From the NCBI GenBank assembly GCA_036898135.1, contig CM072523.1, forward strand, positions 44,127,549 through 44,191,548: DNA of 64,000 nt, in the 5' to 3' direction. A program made the position numbers and the translations under genes. A model generated the notes under the pieces. It worked only from the letters and a program-made list of their open reading frames with translations, searched no databases and was not told the origin of the DNA. Positions 1-13,408 of the stretch are shown here, piece after piece (within the stretch, counting starts at the first letter, position 1; every line of letters begins with the position of its first letter). The stretch is from Oncomelania hupensis. Lineage: Eukaryota > Mollusca > Gastropoda > Littorinimorpha > Pomatiopsidae.

Positions 1-517
1 ACACATACACACACATACACACACACAGAGGTAGAGAGTTCGAAAGAAATAAAGAAAAAAGGGAAAAGGTTGGAAAGAAAGAAAGAAAGACACTTGTTAT
101 TTTTAAATAAAGAGAAGAAGAAGAGAGAACAAAAGAAAAACAAGAAATTTGATTTTTCCGTCTCTGCTTTTGTTTGAGGTTGCGCCATCTTTAGGCCTGT
201 TCTCAAAATTCCGTGCACATGCTTGTGCAGAGGTGTTCTGCTTAACTCACTTCTATCAGGACTTTTTTTTTTTTTTAAACTGCTTTCAAATGAAGCAGCG
301 TTCTACTGGAGACTCGGCTTTCTTTCAAGCTTCTTCTGATAGTATTGAACATTTTCAAACGCGTTCCATTGAGTATTGTCAAACGTCAAGAGACGTTTAA
401 ATAAAAGAAACTAGCCAACAAAATAAAATCCGTTGAGCTGAAACTCTTAAGACTTAAAAACAAGTGTTTCATTAATTACTTTATTTACGTATAATTTATT
501 ATTTTTATGATTATGAT

Positions 518-596
<79 letters not shown>

Positions 597-715
597 TCAT
601 CATCATCATCATCATGATTATCATTATCATCATCATCTTTATCATGTCATCGTCACCAGTGGTTGTAGTAGTATTATCTATCCAAATCTCTCATTTCCCG
701 CTGACGCTGGTCACC
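1..715. other. Non-genic, simple-sequence rich
   Basis: No coding signal is visible. The stretch opens with AC and GAAA-type simple repeats, has a poly-T run near 260-275, and contains an (AAT)n then (ATC)n array at about 520-616. Confidence 0.6.
520..616. repeat. (AAT)n/(ATC)n microsatellite
   Basis: About 25 uninterrupted AAT units are followed by about 7 ATC units. Confidence 0.95.
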
Positions 716-1868
716 TGTCACGTCCCAGAGGGGGAGCGTGTGTATGTCCCTCCCAACACCCACACTCACTAGCTAACCCACTAACACCACACACTGGAAA
801 CAATTTTCATTTAAACATTTATTAATGCTCAATGACAGACAACTCACACACGCTTACATACGACACTCTTTTATACTAACTTACACTCAAACTAATAATT
901 ATGGGAATGAGAGAAAGATAAACTCAAACGATAGTCCAGTGGAAAAGGGAAACAATATTTAGTAAATATGTTACAGCACGATATTAATAAACATCCAATA
1001 ATTCCTCTGCACTGTATCAATTTCTTTTAATCCTTGCTAATGTCTAGTCATCTTCACAAGGCATTTTCTCAAAGAGTCTTCCAGCTGAAACGTTCTCAGT
1101 TCTTGCACATAAGTTTGTATTTAATTTTTTGCTCGAGTCAATAAGGTCCGAATGATAATTGCAAGTATCGCACTCGTTACACTGATCAGTCAAAGAATTG
1201 TCTCCTCCAGAATTTTAACACGGTATATTTTGCAAGTATCGACTTGAAGCTTATTTGTTTGCTGAAATTAGCCAAACACACCAAAAGGATATGGTAGGCT
1301 GGCTCAAGGGAGGTAAGCGTTGACGTGGCAATGGAGAGAGGAAAGCCCCCAGGTCAAACCACTTCCAGACTTCTTCCCTCAGTATGGACAACCCAGCTCA
1401 GAAATAATGGCGGAGCAAGCCAGCGTCTCAGTGATGCAATAGAGTTCACCCAACTCGTGAGGCCAGAGAGGAAACAACTGCAGCAACAGCTTTTCACGAT
1501 GGAGTCGCAACCCAGCAACCACACACATCGTCATCCAAAGAAAAACAATAGAGTTTTCACTAAGGTCTATGCTCTCCGTCAACACCCTTTGAACGCTAGC
1601 TGGCATCTAACCCCCTTTTCGTTCTAACCTATCTCTATGTTACAAACTAGAAATCCTTATGACAATCCAATCAAAAATTAACTTACAAAAATACACGCCC
1701 AAACATAACGCTCACCGCATATTATATTAGGCCTACTAAATCCGCACTCTAAAAACGCACGTGCAACTCGACAAAACCTGTTCCCTACAGTAGCAAACAC
1801 GGTCAAAACTATGCACACTGCATAATGAACATACACTGTACTTGCGGATACGAAATTGGCTCGTGACA
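716..1868 (-). mobile_element. Candidate solo LTR or LTR-like insertion (1153 bp)
   Basis: The segment begins TGTCACG and ends CGTGACA, a perfect 7-bp terminal inverted match of LTR type. The five bases outside are TCACC on the left and TAACC on the right, a 4/5 match that could be a decayed 5-bp target duplication. No protein-coding domain is recognised inside. The minus orientation is only suggested by TTTATT-type signals near the left end. Flanking ACGCTGGTC words on both sides are an alternative explanation, so this is tentative. Confidence 0.35.
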
Positions 1869-2030
1869 TAACCTTTCTGTGTCACGAATCACGCTGGTCG
1901 TCGCTCATTCTTTTTTTACCGCTTCTACATGTTGGAAAACATTATGTACAACATATTTTTAGTTTGAATGACCACTTATTATGTCGAAATTAGAAGAACC
2001 GGGTATTAATACCAAGAAATGCGGCCAATC

Positions 2031-3533
2031 TGTAGCAAGAGGACCAGTTTACCCCACACAATTTGTGCTTTTGCTTGTTTAGTCAGCGTAGACTTAGAAG
2101 GTCATGTTAGTCTGAAGCAGACGACATAAGTGATCATGCGTAACACAGTTGTAGCTTGACGCCCGCACAGTTAGTGACATCATCGCAGCCTACGATAGAG
2201 CTTCGATTTTACATCCACTCAGAGTTTTCCATCCAATGAGAACACAGCTAGAGTAGGTAAAACCAGTTCTGGCTGATTCAAGCAGAGAGATAGAAAAGTC
2301 AGTATACATTTAAACTGCCTAGAGTACACAGCTACGTCCTAGCAGAAATCTCTCCACTGATAGACTAGGGAAGCAGTACTTGTTGAATATTCGAATTCAG
2401 TCAAGTTAGCCACGGCCTGACATTGTCAAAAAGGTAAATGAACATACTTCTGTTTCATCGTGATGTATTTATATTATTGTTGAATTATGTTTGTGAAATT
2501 TGCTATGCTTAGAAGTGAATTGTTAGTCCGACTTTGCGTGACCACATGGAGAATCTGACCACGAGGCGAGCACGACCGGCCAACGCCATGTTGTATACCT
2601 GACAGAACCACTGTTGTTTAACCTATATGTATGCCTGCAGACCAGTGGCTGTACCAGATAATGTGTATAATATTAATTCTTTCTCTATGTGTATAGTTAG
2701 CCATGATTTATATTTATATATGTATAGGAAATTAGAGTGGAGATTCCAGTGGACCACGGACTTAGCAGAATGTTCGTCGCTTATATATAGAGATGTGGAG
2801 CTAATCACTGAGGGCTACTTCGGCCTGCACACACTATTATACAGGGTTGTGCAGAATTTCGTCTCATATGTTACAGACGATCAGGCATTATATCGGGAGC
2901 CCAACTCGGCGAACAACACAAACAAGTCGTCACTGAACATTGACTGCCGAGGCATCTACAGCATTGCGCGAAGATAGCCCACCAGTCTAACCACAGGGAG
3001 AAGACTCCACTACAACACAGCTTGTCACAGAATCCACCACAACGCAGCGCTTCAACCACTCAGTTAAGTGCCCCGTAAAACAGTGCACTAAAACTGGTAT
3101 CAAAAGGACCACAGTAGTCCACTCTTCAAGAACCCTGACCATTAGGGCAGAAAGTATCCAGTGCCCTATGATGAGAAAGTAGCTGCCTAGACCTATCAGC
3201 GAGCGAACCATTTGCATTGACATTTGAATTTTAAGTTAGTTTCGTAGTTCAAAGATCGTGTATAGAGTAGAAGAAATAAATGTGTGATATTTATTGTTAT
3301 CAAGTGGCTGGACTACATATGTTTCATAGCCGTGTGAAAGCTAGTGTGACAGTGATCTTTTGCCATTTTTCTATCTATCTCTGTACCCCAGCCTAAACAC
3401 AGACCGAGCTACACAAATAAATGTATTAAGTTAAGTCACAGGGTGATTCACTAGCGAGACCCATAGACTAAGACGAGAGGGTAATAGCAGTCCATTATGC
3501 AGAGCCCAGCAACAATAAAAAATAACCGTCATA
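2031..3533 (+). mobile_element. Solo LTR (about 1.5 kb), copy 1
   Basis: The segment starts TGTAGC and ends just before CAATC (3534-3538). The same five bases, CAATC, precede it at 2026-2030, giving a 5-bp target duplication. It is collinear with the 21232-22776 element over its whole length: the words around 2440-2500, 2610-2660, 2740-2800 and 3290-3430 recur in order. A TATA-like stretch (about 2779) and AATAAA (about 3275) fit an LTR promoter and polyadenylation region. No internal region or ORF with a known domain is present. The last bases are TA rather than CA, so the terminus has probably mutated. Confidence 0.75.
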
Positions 3534-3539
3534 CAATCA

Positions 3540-4322
3540 AAGGAAGACATTTTAAATTATACAGACATTGTCATTATCGTTCATGTTATTCTACAATCAC
3601 AAGTTAGTAGATTGTTATAATTTTATTTTATTTTGTCTTATTTTATTTATTTTTTTTGTGTGGTAATAGCACCTAGAGTGAACAGACGTAACATTAAAAT
3701 GCTGAACTGAACAGATTTGTTCACTTGACTTGACTCTACGTCACAAAACTTTGCCACTGATCCGGATAGGGCACGGAATTAAGAAGCCACACTATTAAGT
3801 TATTAATGGTAATGGTATAAATGGTGGGGTGGTGTTTGCGGGGGTTAGGGTGGAGGGTAAGAATTATAATATGATAATGATTATGCCCTCGCAGTGTGGA
3901 TTGTCTCCAGCAGAGAAAAAGGGATTTTTATTATTCACTAACTGAAGATGTTTTTCAAAGAAAATTAGCACAACACATCCTCCAATAGTTTTGAATAGAA
4001 CACGCAAGTCAGGAGTCCCGTTCTTCTCAAGTCCGTGACTTTCCACCCCAGCTGGTGCTCTTTGCACTTGATTCAGAGACTCTCAGTAGTGGGGAAGAAT
4101 GAGGTGAGTTTATTTGTGCGGTGGGGGAGGGGGGGGGGAGAGAGACAGAAGAGAGGGTAAGCGCGTGTGTGAGAGATTCATCCAAATGTGTGTTTTAATT
4201 TCTTATTGTACATAAACATTAAATCCTGTGTAAGGAGTCGATAAATGAGTGAAGCTGGCTCCTTGCATGGATAAACAGTGGGCCGTTTTGGGAATTAGTA
4301 CTTACCAAAGAGAAAACCGACT
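3540..4322. other. Non-genic AT-rich stretch
   Basis: No gene is recognised. There are TTTTATTT-rich runs (about 3620-3660) and G-rich tracts around 3825-3860 and 4115-4145. Confidence 0.5.
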
Positions 4323-4504
4323 CTATCCTATCCTATCCCGTAACTCGAATGTCGTAGGGGCACCACAGATGATCGTTTAACCAGCGTACTCCATCTTTCT
4401 CTGTCCTCAGCAACCATGATGGCTTCGCTCAGCGTCAAACCAGTCTATTCTCAAATAGTGTCCTCCCACCTCTTTTTCTGTCTCCTTCTTCTTCTGCCTC
4501 CTTG
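4323..4504 (-). mobile_element. LINE 3'-end fragment (TATCC-tail family)
   Basis: This matches the last ~180 bp of the family seen at 5052, 7116, 32878, 38822 and 52893. The left end is a TATCC repeat, which is the element's GGATA tail on the minus strand. The encoded C-terminal region (WEDxIREWTGL type, followed by VVPQRP-like residues in better copies) is degraded here. It is 5'-truncated in the CTCCTTGCC region. A duplicated CCGAC at both edges is a weak target duplication. Confidence 0.75.
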
Positions 4505-5051
4505 CCGACCCATTTTTATTCCAATAATCGTGTTAAAGTACATTAACATTTGGAAGTGAAACTATATAGCGATGGATGTTTTGACGTATATGGTTAAATT
4601 GTTCTTCATCATGCATGATACATAGGAGCTTGCCCTTTGTTAGGTCTAGCAGACGACAATACAGCTGTGGCGAGTATGTTGCTTCCCTTGCCACAGACGG
4701 GAGTACTCAAAATGCTGCGCACATTGGCGCACTAGTTTGACATTTGATTTTCAGTTGTAATGTTTACCCCAATAGCCAAAGTCGCATTCCGAAAAAAAAA
4801 CAAAAAACAATAACAACTCTGCAGTGCTCATGTTTATTTCCTCTCCGCTCAGCTCAAACAACGAGAAGAATGGAGTAATTAATATTTTTAAAAAATTATG
4901 AACTTCCTTTTTGTTGTCAGTTTGGTGAGGTCAAATCAACCATGAGCATAAAAAAAAAACCGGCTGACGCAAGATCAATTTTTTAAACACTTGCAAAACC
5001 CCACACAAAAATCACAACTCGTAGCTCTGAACGTAAAACACTATACAATAT

Positions 5052-5233
5052 CCTATCCTATCCTGTCCCGTAACTCGGAGGTCGTAGGGGCACCACAGAT
5101 GATCGTTTAACCAGCATACTCCATCTTTCTCTGTCCTCAGCAGCCCTGATGGCTTCGCTCTGTGTCGAACCAGTCCATTCTCGAATGTTGTCCTCCCATC
5201 TCTTCTTCTACCTCCTTGCCGGTCTTTGCAAAT
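5052..5233 (-). mobile_element. 5'-truncated LINE copy with 12-bp TSD
   Basis: This is a 182-bp copy of the same LINE 3' end, with a (TATCC)n tail on the left. ACTATACAATAT flanks it exactly, at 5040-5051 and 5234-5245, so it is a bona fide target-primed insertion that was truncated at its 5' end. Confidence 0.9.
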
Positions 5234-5245
5234 ACTATACAATAT

Positions 5246-6105
5246 AAAGTAAAATAAATCATAAATTGTTATCTTAAAGAGATTCGCTTTGACCACGATT
5301 TTCTTCACAGATCCTTTTTAACATTCACAGTGAGTGCTGTCCCAATGAAAAAAGAAGAAGCTTACAACCCCACCTACCCCCTCCACACACACCCTCCACC
5401 CTCCCTCCCCCCCCCCCCCCCAAAAAAAAAGATTTTTTTCCAAAGTTTAGTTGCTTTTTTTAATGAATAAATTCCGTGATGTTAATAATAGCAACCGCTA
5501 GGCAGCATTCTTGAGCTTAAAAATATAATATCTATCAAAGCCGGTAAGAAACAGAAACATTTTTTTTAAAGGATGCTTCGTAAGGTTTTTCGGTTTAGGT
5601 TGAGAAAACTCTACCCTGCTACATATACCCCAAACACCAAAGACACACTCTTCAAACTTCGAGGTTCACTTAGAAAAAGGGTCAAAGTATACTCGGATAT
5701 AGTATTAATGTGCGTTCATCAGGGGAAACCACTCCCTGTCAGAACCAAAATTTAAAAAATTCAAACTTGAGCGGTGGGTTTGAGCAAAGAAAGGCTACTT
5801 TATCACTGAGTAATATGATAACTATGCCAATATTAGTGTAAACCCGTTTTGGTCAAAAGTAAACAAAGCCTTTGCATTGGGTCCTTTTAGTCATAATATT
5901 ATGTTGGTTGGTTGAAAATCCTTTATCAAGTGTAGATCTAAAACCCTGGCCAAGCAGCCTATACAATAATAAACAGCAAACTGTCACATTCACAGCCACA
6001 TAACTAGCATTAAAACCGTTGCTTTTTGTTTGCGGAATTATTTATGCGCGTAATAAATCTTTATTCCTTCATTCATTCATGAGCAGATTTACTTAAGACA
6101 AAGCG
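5246..6105. other. Non-genic; contains an old dispersed repeat
   Basis: A C-rich run at about 5405-5420 is followed by AT-rich DNA. Bases about 5680-5885 are similar to the reverse complement of about 24200-24460, with shared words including GTAAACCCGTTTT and AAAAGTAAAC. This indicates an ancient repeat. No gene is recognised. Confidence 0.5.
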
Positions 6106-6112
6106 CGCGCGC

Positions 6113-6113
6113 A

Positions 6114-6170
<57 letters not shown>

Positions 6171-6233
6171 CTTTCTTCTTCTTCTTCTTCTTCTTCTTCT
6201 TCTTCTTCTTCTTCTTCTTCTTCTTCTTCTTCT
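6113..6233. repeat. Compound (CA)n-(CTT)n microsatellite
   Basis: About 56 bp of CA is followed immediately by about 65 bp of CTT. Confidence 0.95.
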
Positions 6234-6689
6234 ATTATTATTACTACTACATATTTTAACTTATTATTCACCAAACCTATACCAGACAATGCAGAGCCGA
6301 ATGGGCAGCACACAAAGCACACAGTTTATAAATAAGGGCTAGCCTTGATGGGACATTGAAGTTAAAAGTCTACACCCGCCATTGGCGAAATGGCAGAGGT
6401 AGGCTGCTACATTTTTTCCTCTGACTGTTCGACATAGCAACAAAATAATGTGCCACAGGTCAAGAGATTGCGCTACCCAGGTCAAGAGACTACAGCAAAC
6501 AAAAATAACAATGGCCTGCTTGTCCAAAACGCGTCCGATACCCGAGCTGCCGTTGAGCAATGGAATTTTGTCTCCGTCTATCCCAGCAATCGTCAATCTC
6601 ATTTCAATTTTTTTGACATTTTTCCAGACTCGTTTGGAAATACTTCGAAATATAGTCAGAGGAAATAGGATCGCAACAAATGTCTGTTC

Positions 6690-6960
6690 GTCTGTAGGTG
6701 GGGCTGGGCTGTCTCACCGTTGTACGCCATATCTCGATACCCACTGAACGGATTTTTACCAAACATCATAGAAATAATACCTAGGTTAAAGCGGCCTGCC
6801 TCTTGTTCCATCAGATTTACTCTACGGCAAAGGTCAAGGTCGCTGGAATCGTTTTGTTGCTAAACACGTCTTACTCAATATCTCCAAAACAGCTAAAACT
6901 ATTTTGTCGAGTTTTGGCACACAGATACTTCAAAGCATAGGCCATCCTTCAGTTTCAGTC
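6690..6960 (+). repeat. Dispersed repeat, copy 1 (GGTCAAGGTCGCTGG type)
   Basis: The stretch has the same order of words as about 25985-26225: an ACTGAACGGATTTT-like start, CTGCCTC.TGTTCCATCA, GGTCAAG.TCGCTGGA, TAAACACGT, CTCAATATCT, and the ending AGGCCATCC. Its class is not recognised and no ORF is conserved. Confidence 0.6.
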
Positions 6961-7115
6961 CGCTGGTCGGTCATCGGTGAGTCGGTCGGTCCGTTGCTCA
7001 TAATTTCACCTTATTTGGTCAAAACACACGTGTTGCCTTACCTCAAGAATAACTGGACACGTATTCATCATTATAACTTCGCGGATACTTTACCTACTGC
7101 TACGCATGTTAGATT

Positions 7116-8903
7116 CCTATCCTATCCGTAACTCGGAGGTCGTAGGGGCACCACAAATGATCGTTTAACCAACATACTCCATCTTTCTCTGTCCTCAGCA
7201 ACCCTGATGGTTTCACTCAATGTCAAACCAGTCCATTTTCGAATGTTGTCCTCCCACCTCTTTTTCGGTTTCCTCTTCTTCTATCTCCTTGTACTGTGCC
7301 TTGCAGGATGGTCTTCGCAAGACCTGATGATCTGGTGACGTGGCCATACCATCGGAGTTTTTTCACCACTGTGAGCATGTGATCGTGTTGTCCAATGGCT
7401 TGTGTGATGGTCTGTCGGACATCGTCGTTGGTGATGTGCTGGGTATAGGAAATGCCCAGAAGTCTTCTGTAGCACCTCATCTCCATGCTTTTGTATTCTT
7501 CGTTGGAGATCTACTGTGAGGGTCCATGTTTCGCAAGCGTATAGGAAGATGGATATGACAAGGGAGCGCAGCAATCTTACCTTTAAATGTAGGCTGATGG
7601 GCCTGTCTTTCCAAATTAGCTTCAACCTTGCCAGGGCAGCAGTCGGAACCCACTGTCTGACACAATGGCTCCTAAATATTTGAAGCTATGCACTGTGTTG
7701 AGGGATTGGCCTTGGACGTTGATGTCCGTGTTGATGCCATTGGTGTTGTTGGTCATTATTTACATTCCATAGGCTCTGGAGGTGGTGTCAAACCTCTGTA
7801 CCAGCTGTTTAAGTTCCTTTTCCTCTCCAGCAAATCCATCAATGTCATACGCAAAACGAAGGATGGAGATTGCTCTACCCCCAATGCTTACTGTATCTTC
7901 GTGATCTGCAAGGGCATTTGACATGATGCGCTCCAGGAAGAGGTTGAAGAGTGTTGGAGAGAGTAGGCATCCTTGACGCACACCAATTGTTGATCTGAAC
8001 CAGTTTCCGATGGCGCTGTTATGGAGGACTGCACTGGTAGCCTTGTCACACAGGCTTTTGATGACTTCAATAATTTTAGGGCTGATGTTGTACACTCTCA
8101 TGGTTGCCCACAGAGCTACATGCTAGACTCAATCAAACGCCTTCTTGAAGTCTACGAACACATGATATAGATGTTGCTGGAGATGTAGGTATTTCTCGCA
8201 GATTATTCTGAGTTTGAAAATCTGTTCAGTGGTACTTCGCCCTGCCCAGAATCCTGCTTGTTCTTCTGCTTGTTCTTCACCTATGGTTTCGGGCACTGAA
8301 TAGATTAGACCCAACGTTTCCCGGCGTGTCGTAGGAGGCGACTAACAGGGTTGATGTCAGCACGGTATCACTGGGCGAAAGTCTTCTACACAGAAGTCAC
8401 CGTCCAGGACGGAGGAACCTCATGTTACTACAGGTTCAACGACAACGTGCTCGGGGCCAAGGCGAGCCACACTGTATTCGTGGATATCGGCTGTGGCCAA
8501 CAGCCTGGAGAGGATTGGGCCCTGCTAGGTCTTTCTTGCCCAAGACACACTGCATGATGAAAACAACCATTCACTCCATACCGGATTGGTCGTCGCTCCG
8601 GTCACCAAGGACCGCGCCTTCCCTTGGCCTCCAGAACGGAAGTGATAAGTGTGCTACTGATTGACAACTTAGCAAGATCCGCACGAGAAATAACATCGTC
8701 ATAGGAACCTGGAATGTCAGGATCCTAACTGCGGATGGACCATTAGAAGAACTGGCCCACGAGCTGGACCACTATCAATGGAACATGTCATCACTCGTCC
8801 AAAGAAAGGTAATCTTCAGGAGTGTGAAAATTACTGCACCATCAGCCTCATCAGCCATTCCAGCAAGGTCCTCTTGAAAATAATACTCAACAGGTTGAAG
8901 CTG
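7116..8903 (-). mobile_element. LINE insertion with inverted 5' half (twin-primed), 10-bp TSD
   Basis: ATGTTAGATT flanks the whole unit, at 7106-7115 and 8904-8913. From the left, 7116 to about 8310 reads on the minus strand. It has a TATCC tail, the C-terminal LRWYGHVTRSSGLAKT-type region, a C-terminal ETWTL region, and the RT core with GVRQGCLLSPTLFN. The catalytic box reads RFAYDID, so one Asp of FADD is lost. It ends at EEQAGFWAGRSTTEQI. About 8310-8903 reads on the plus strand. It has 5'-UTR-like sequence, an endonuclease start with GTWNVR (about 8710), an internal deletion, then RT block ENYCTISLIS and ILNRLK. Each half stops where the other begins, as expected for twin priming. The copy is dead: the catalytic site is mutated and most of the endonuclease is deleted. 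Confidence 0.88.
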
Positions 8904-8913
8904 ATGTTAGATT

Positions 8914-9890
8914 ACTCTTTTTTTTGTTTTCTTTCTGTTTTTACTTTCCCAAAGGTCAAGGTCATTGTGGTCTATCATTTTCCAAACTCGCAAACGCCGC
9001 ATCCAAAAATTAGCTAAGCCGATGTTGATAATTATTTGGTTGCAAGTATTGGTGATAGTGGTCAATCATTGTATGAGTTGCTGTTGTCATAACACCGTCA
9101 AGAAAACAAACTGTGGGTGTGTCTGGAAATACTTTGGAATGGCTTGCCATCTTTTTATTTGTATAGAGACGAGAAGAATGAGTTGACAAAGGTGACACTT
9201 TGGAGAAATGGTTACAAGAGGAAGAAGGAGGATGAGAAGGAAGAGGAGAGGTAGAAGGAAAAAAAAGAATATTAGTACACCGAGCAGAAGACAAAGCAAT
9301 GCAATCTTGCAAAGTCGTTTGAATCTGAAGCCACATAATAACAGACAGAGAAAAGAAAGATTCGGACACTTTTTGTTAAAATTAACAACATGGATGGAAA
9401 GAGAGAGAGAGAAAGAGAGAGAGAGATAAAAAGAGAGAGACAGAGACAGAGGAGAGAGACAGCGACAGAGGAGAGAGAGACATAGACATAGAGAGAGAGA
9501 TAGAAAGATGGTAAAGGGACTGAGAAACCCAGACTAAGGCATAGACTTTATTCGTCTATACAATTAAAATTTACCTAGAAATGTGCTTTTCGGCTGCACA
9601 AACCTAGTAAATGTACAATGTAGACTGTCCTTAAAAGAATCACATGTAGAAACGAAAACAATAAATAGTGCAACACATATAATATATTAAAACAACTACT
9701 ATCCCATATACCAAACATATGCCTACTTGCGCTTGACACTCTTGCCTAGAACCCCTATACACCATCACAAACCAACGCCAGCACGCACAAAAACCAAAAC
9801 ACGTACAACACACGTAATCCATGCACAAAGAGAGACATGAAGAGAAAGGGGGAAGAGAGACACACAGATATAAATAGTGAGAGAAAGCTA
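8914..9890. other. Non-genic, purine-rich
   Basis: No gene is recognised. GGAAGAAGGAGGATGAGAAGG-type purine DNA lies around 9210-9275 and GA-rich simple repeat around 9400-9510. Confidence 0.5.
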
Positions 9891-9895
9891 TAAGA

Positions 9896-11720
<1,825 letters not shown>

Positions 11721-11762
11721 CCGGTCCTGATTTGGCTCGGAAGAGTCCGCTGGACCTAAAGC

Positions 11763-11795
<33 letters not shown>
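11721..11795 (+). mobile_element. 580-705 bp retroposon family: 3'-end fragment
   Basis: Only the last ~40 bp of the family (GGTCCTGATTTGGCTCGG... GTCCGCTGGACC) and its (CAAT)n tail are present. It is a strongly 5'-truncated copy. Confidence 0.8.
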
Positions 11796-12275
11796 GATCG
11801 TCCTTAACGCTGATGCAATAGGACGTTAAGCTTCGTTGTTCTTCTTTAGAACAACGATCACTAACACCTACAATGGGAAGGTTAAATATAGATCGCACGT
11901 TTTAGCTGCAAGTCAAACAGCTGAGCACAATCACGGACGCCACGGGACGGCGGAGGGAGGACCTAGTGGTTGGTTGGATGTGTTTATATGTAGCTGGCAC
12001 TCGCCAATCTAGGACACGAGCGTCAGGATCTTTAAAGTCCGTGCGATGAAATCGGTGCATACACAGACAAAATATCGGGTCTGTACCTCATCTGAAGGTG
12101 TAGTTTCGCTTGCCTAATCATCAGTGTCACGAGATGTTTTGGCCCTGCCCCCCCCACCCACCCACCCCTCACCTCCCTCCTCCCCCTCCGAAACTTCCGA
12201 ACCCCTGCTTGCATTGTTGTAGATGAACAGTCAATGTTTTAAATGTTCTTGCCGTAGCTGTCATCAATGAGCCAC

Positions 12276-12831
12276 TGTTACATTCGTTGTTGGTTTTGTA
12301 TTAGTAGTTGAAGTTGATTCAGCCCCGAGGCTTGAATCCTGATAAGTGTAACTCAGATTCGTTTATCCAAGCAACCTGTTCACTCAGCAACAAGGCAGGA
12401 GTCGTGGTATGAAGTGTTCCAACTTTATTCAGCGTAGATCAACAACTGCATACAATCGCTCAATCGCTTTTTCCACTTTCATAGTCTCTCTATACTCTAG
12501 AGAACGTTCGAACATTCCAGCGTGACGCAATTACAGCCAATCAAAATAAAATTCGTCATCAGAACTATGCACTGTCTTACGTCATACAACTAGGGCATCT
12601 CCTGGATTTATCTACACGCATTGATAGACAGTAAACAAGGAACCCTAGAACATTCTCCAATAATATCGACAAACGAAAATTATCAACATTATACAAAGCT
12701 ACTCCCAACTACAACGCAAAATCAAATCAAAGGTAAATATACACTTTGTTATTGCATGTTTTGCAAAACAAAACGATCGGATCTATCGTGCGCATCTCAC
12801 ACGTACTATCGTGCGCGTCTCAAACGTAACA
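12276..12831 (-). mobile_element. Solo LTR related to the 55040-60632 retrotransposon
   Basis: The segment begins TGTTACATTC and ends AAACGTAACA. GCCAC flanks it on both sides (12271-12275 and 12832-12836), a perfect 5-bp target duplication. The reverse complement aligns along the whole 636-bp LTR at 55040. Shared stretches are CACGATAGATC, TTTACCTTTGATTTGA, TAATTTTCGTT, AATAAACGAATCTGAG and GGGGCTGAATCAA. It is 80 bp shorter and visibly diverged, so this insertion is older than the full-length copy. Confidence 0.88.
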
Positions 12832-12898
12832 GCCACCCAGCTGTCATTTTTAAGAGAAAAAAAAATAAAATAACAAACTTGAAACGTCACAGTAATAA

Positions 12899-13090
12899 TT
12901 ATTTTCTATAAAAAAAATGTCTGACAATAGTGTCTGGCAGTAACATGTAATGCAACACGTCCGCAGAGGTGTTCAGAAACAAGGACTTTAAAAAAAATTG
13001 ACCACGCTTACTATATATTTCGTTTAGTGCATGACAGCTGCCAAAGATTTCTAACAATAACTGAAATCGATGTGCGTACAACGTCTGACA
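12899..13090 (-). pseudogene. LINE C-terminal remnant (NEIY..G family)
   Basis: Minus-strand translation contains CHALNEIYSKRGQFF and SADVLHYMLL. These match, with gaps, the CPVLNEIYKNQGHHL and DDVLHH words encoded at 40945-41163. Both resemble the cysteine/histidine tail after the reverse transcriptase of some non-LTR elements (HxxFxCP-type). There is no long ORF and no catalytic domain. The class assignment is inference. Confidence 0.5.
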
Positions 13091-13135
13091 AGAGTATGTT
13101 GCACGCTACGTTGGAAAGTTTCCCCCCAATTATTG

Positions 13136-13408
13136 TTTTAAACTCGTTTACTGACAAATGTTACATAACAGAGTGATTCTCGGAGTGTGTAGTGTTTGTG
13201 GTAACGTATGCAATTTCTCCAAAACTACTGCAGGAAAAATAAAAGCACTTAAAATTGTGTGAGCTCAAAAAACTTTAACTGTCATTGTTTGTCATCTACA
13301 TAGATGATTACGTAACTATCTTTTGTGTTTGTTTGTTTGTGTGTGTGGGTGTGTGTGTGAGTGGGTGGCTAGGTAGAAACGCCTTTATTCTGACATACAC
13401 TTGAACCT
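13136..13408. other. Non-genic stretch
   Basis: Nothing is recognised beyond GT-rich sequence at about 13320-13365. Confidence 0.4.

Noticed and set aside
7760..8101. RT-like ORF as an active LINE gene
   Set aside because: The catalytic box is changed (FAYD) and the copy is inverted and internally deleted.
8351..8664. Overlapping 68- and 80-codon plus-strand ORFs
   Set aside because: They lie in the inverted 5' part of the LINE, upstream of its endonuclease start, and look like 5' UTR.
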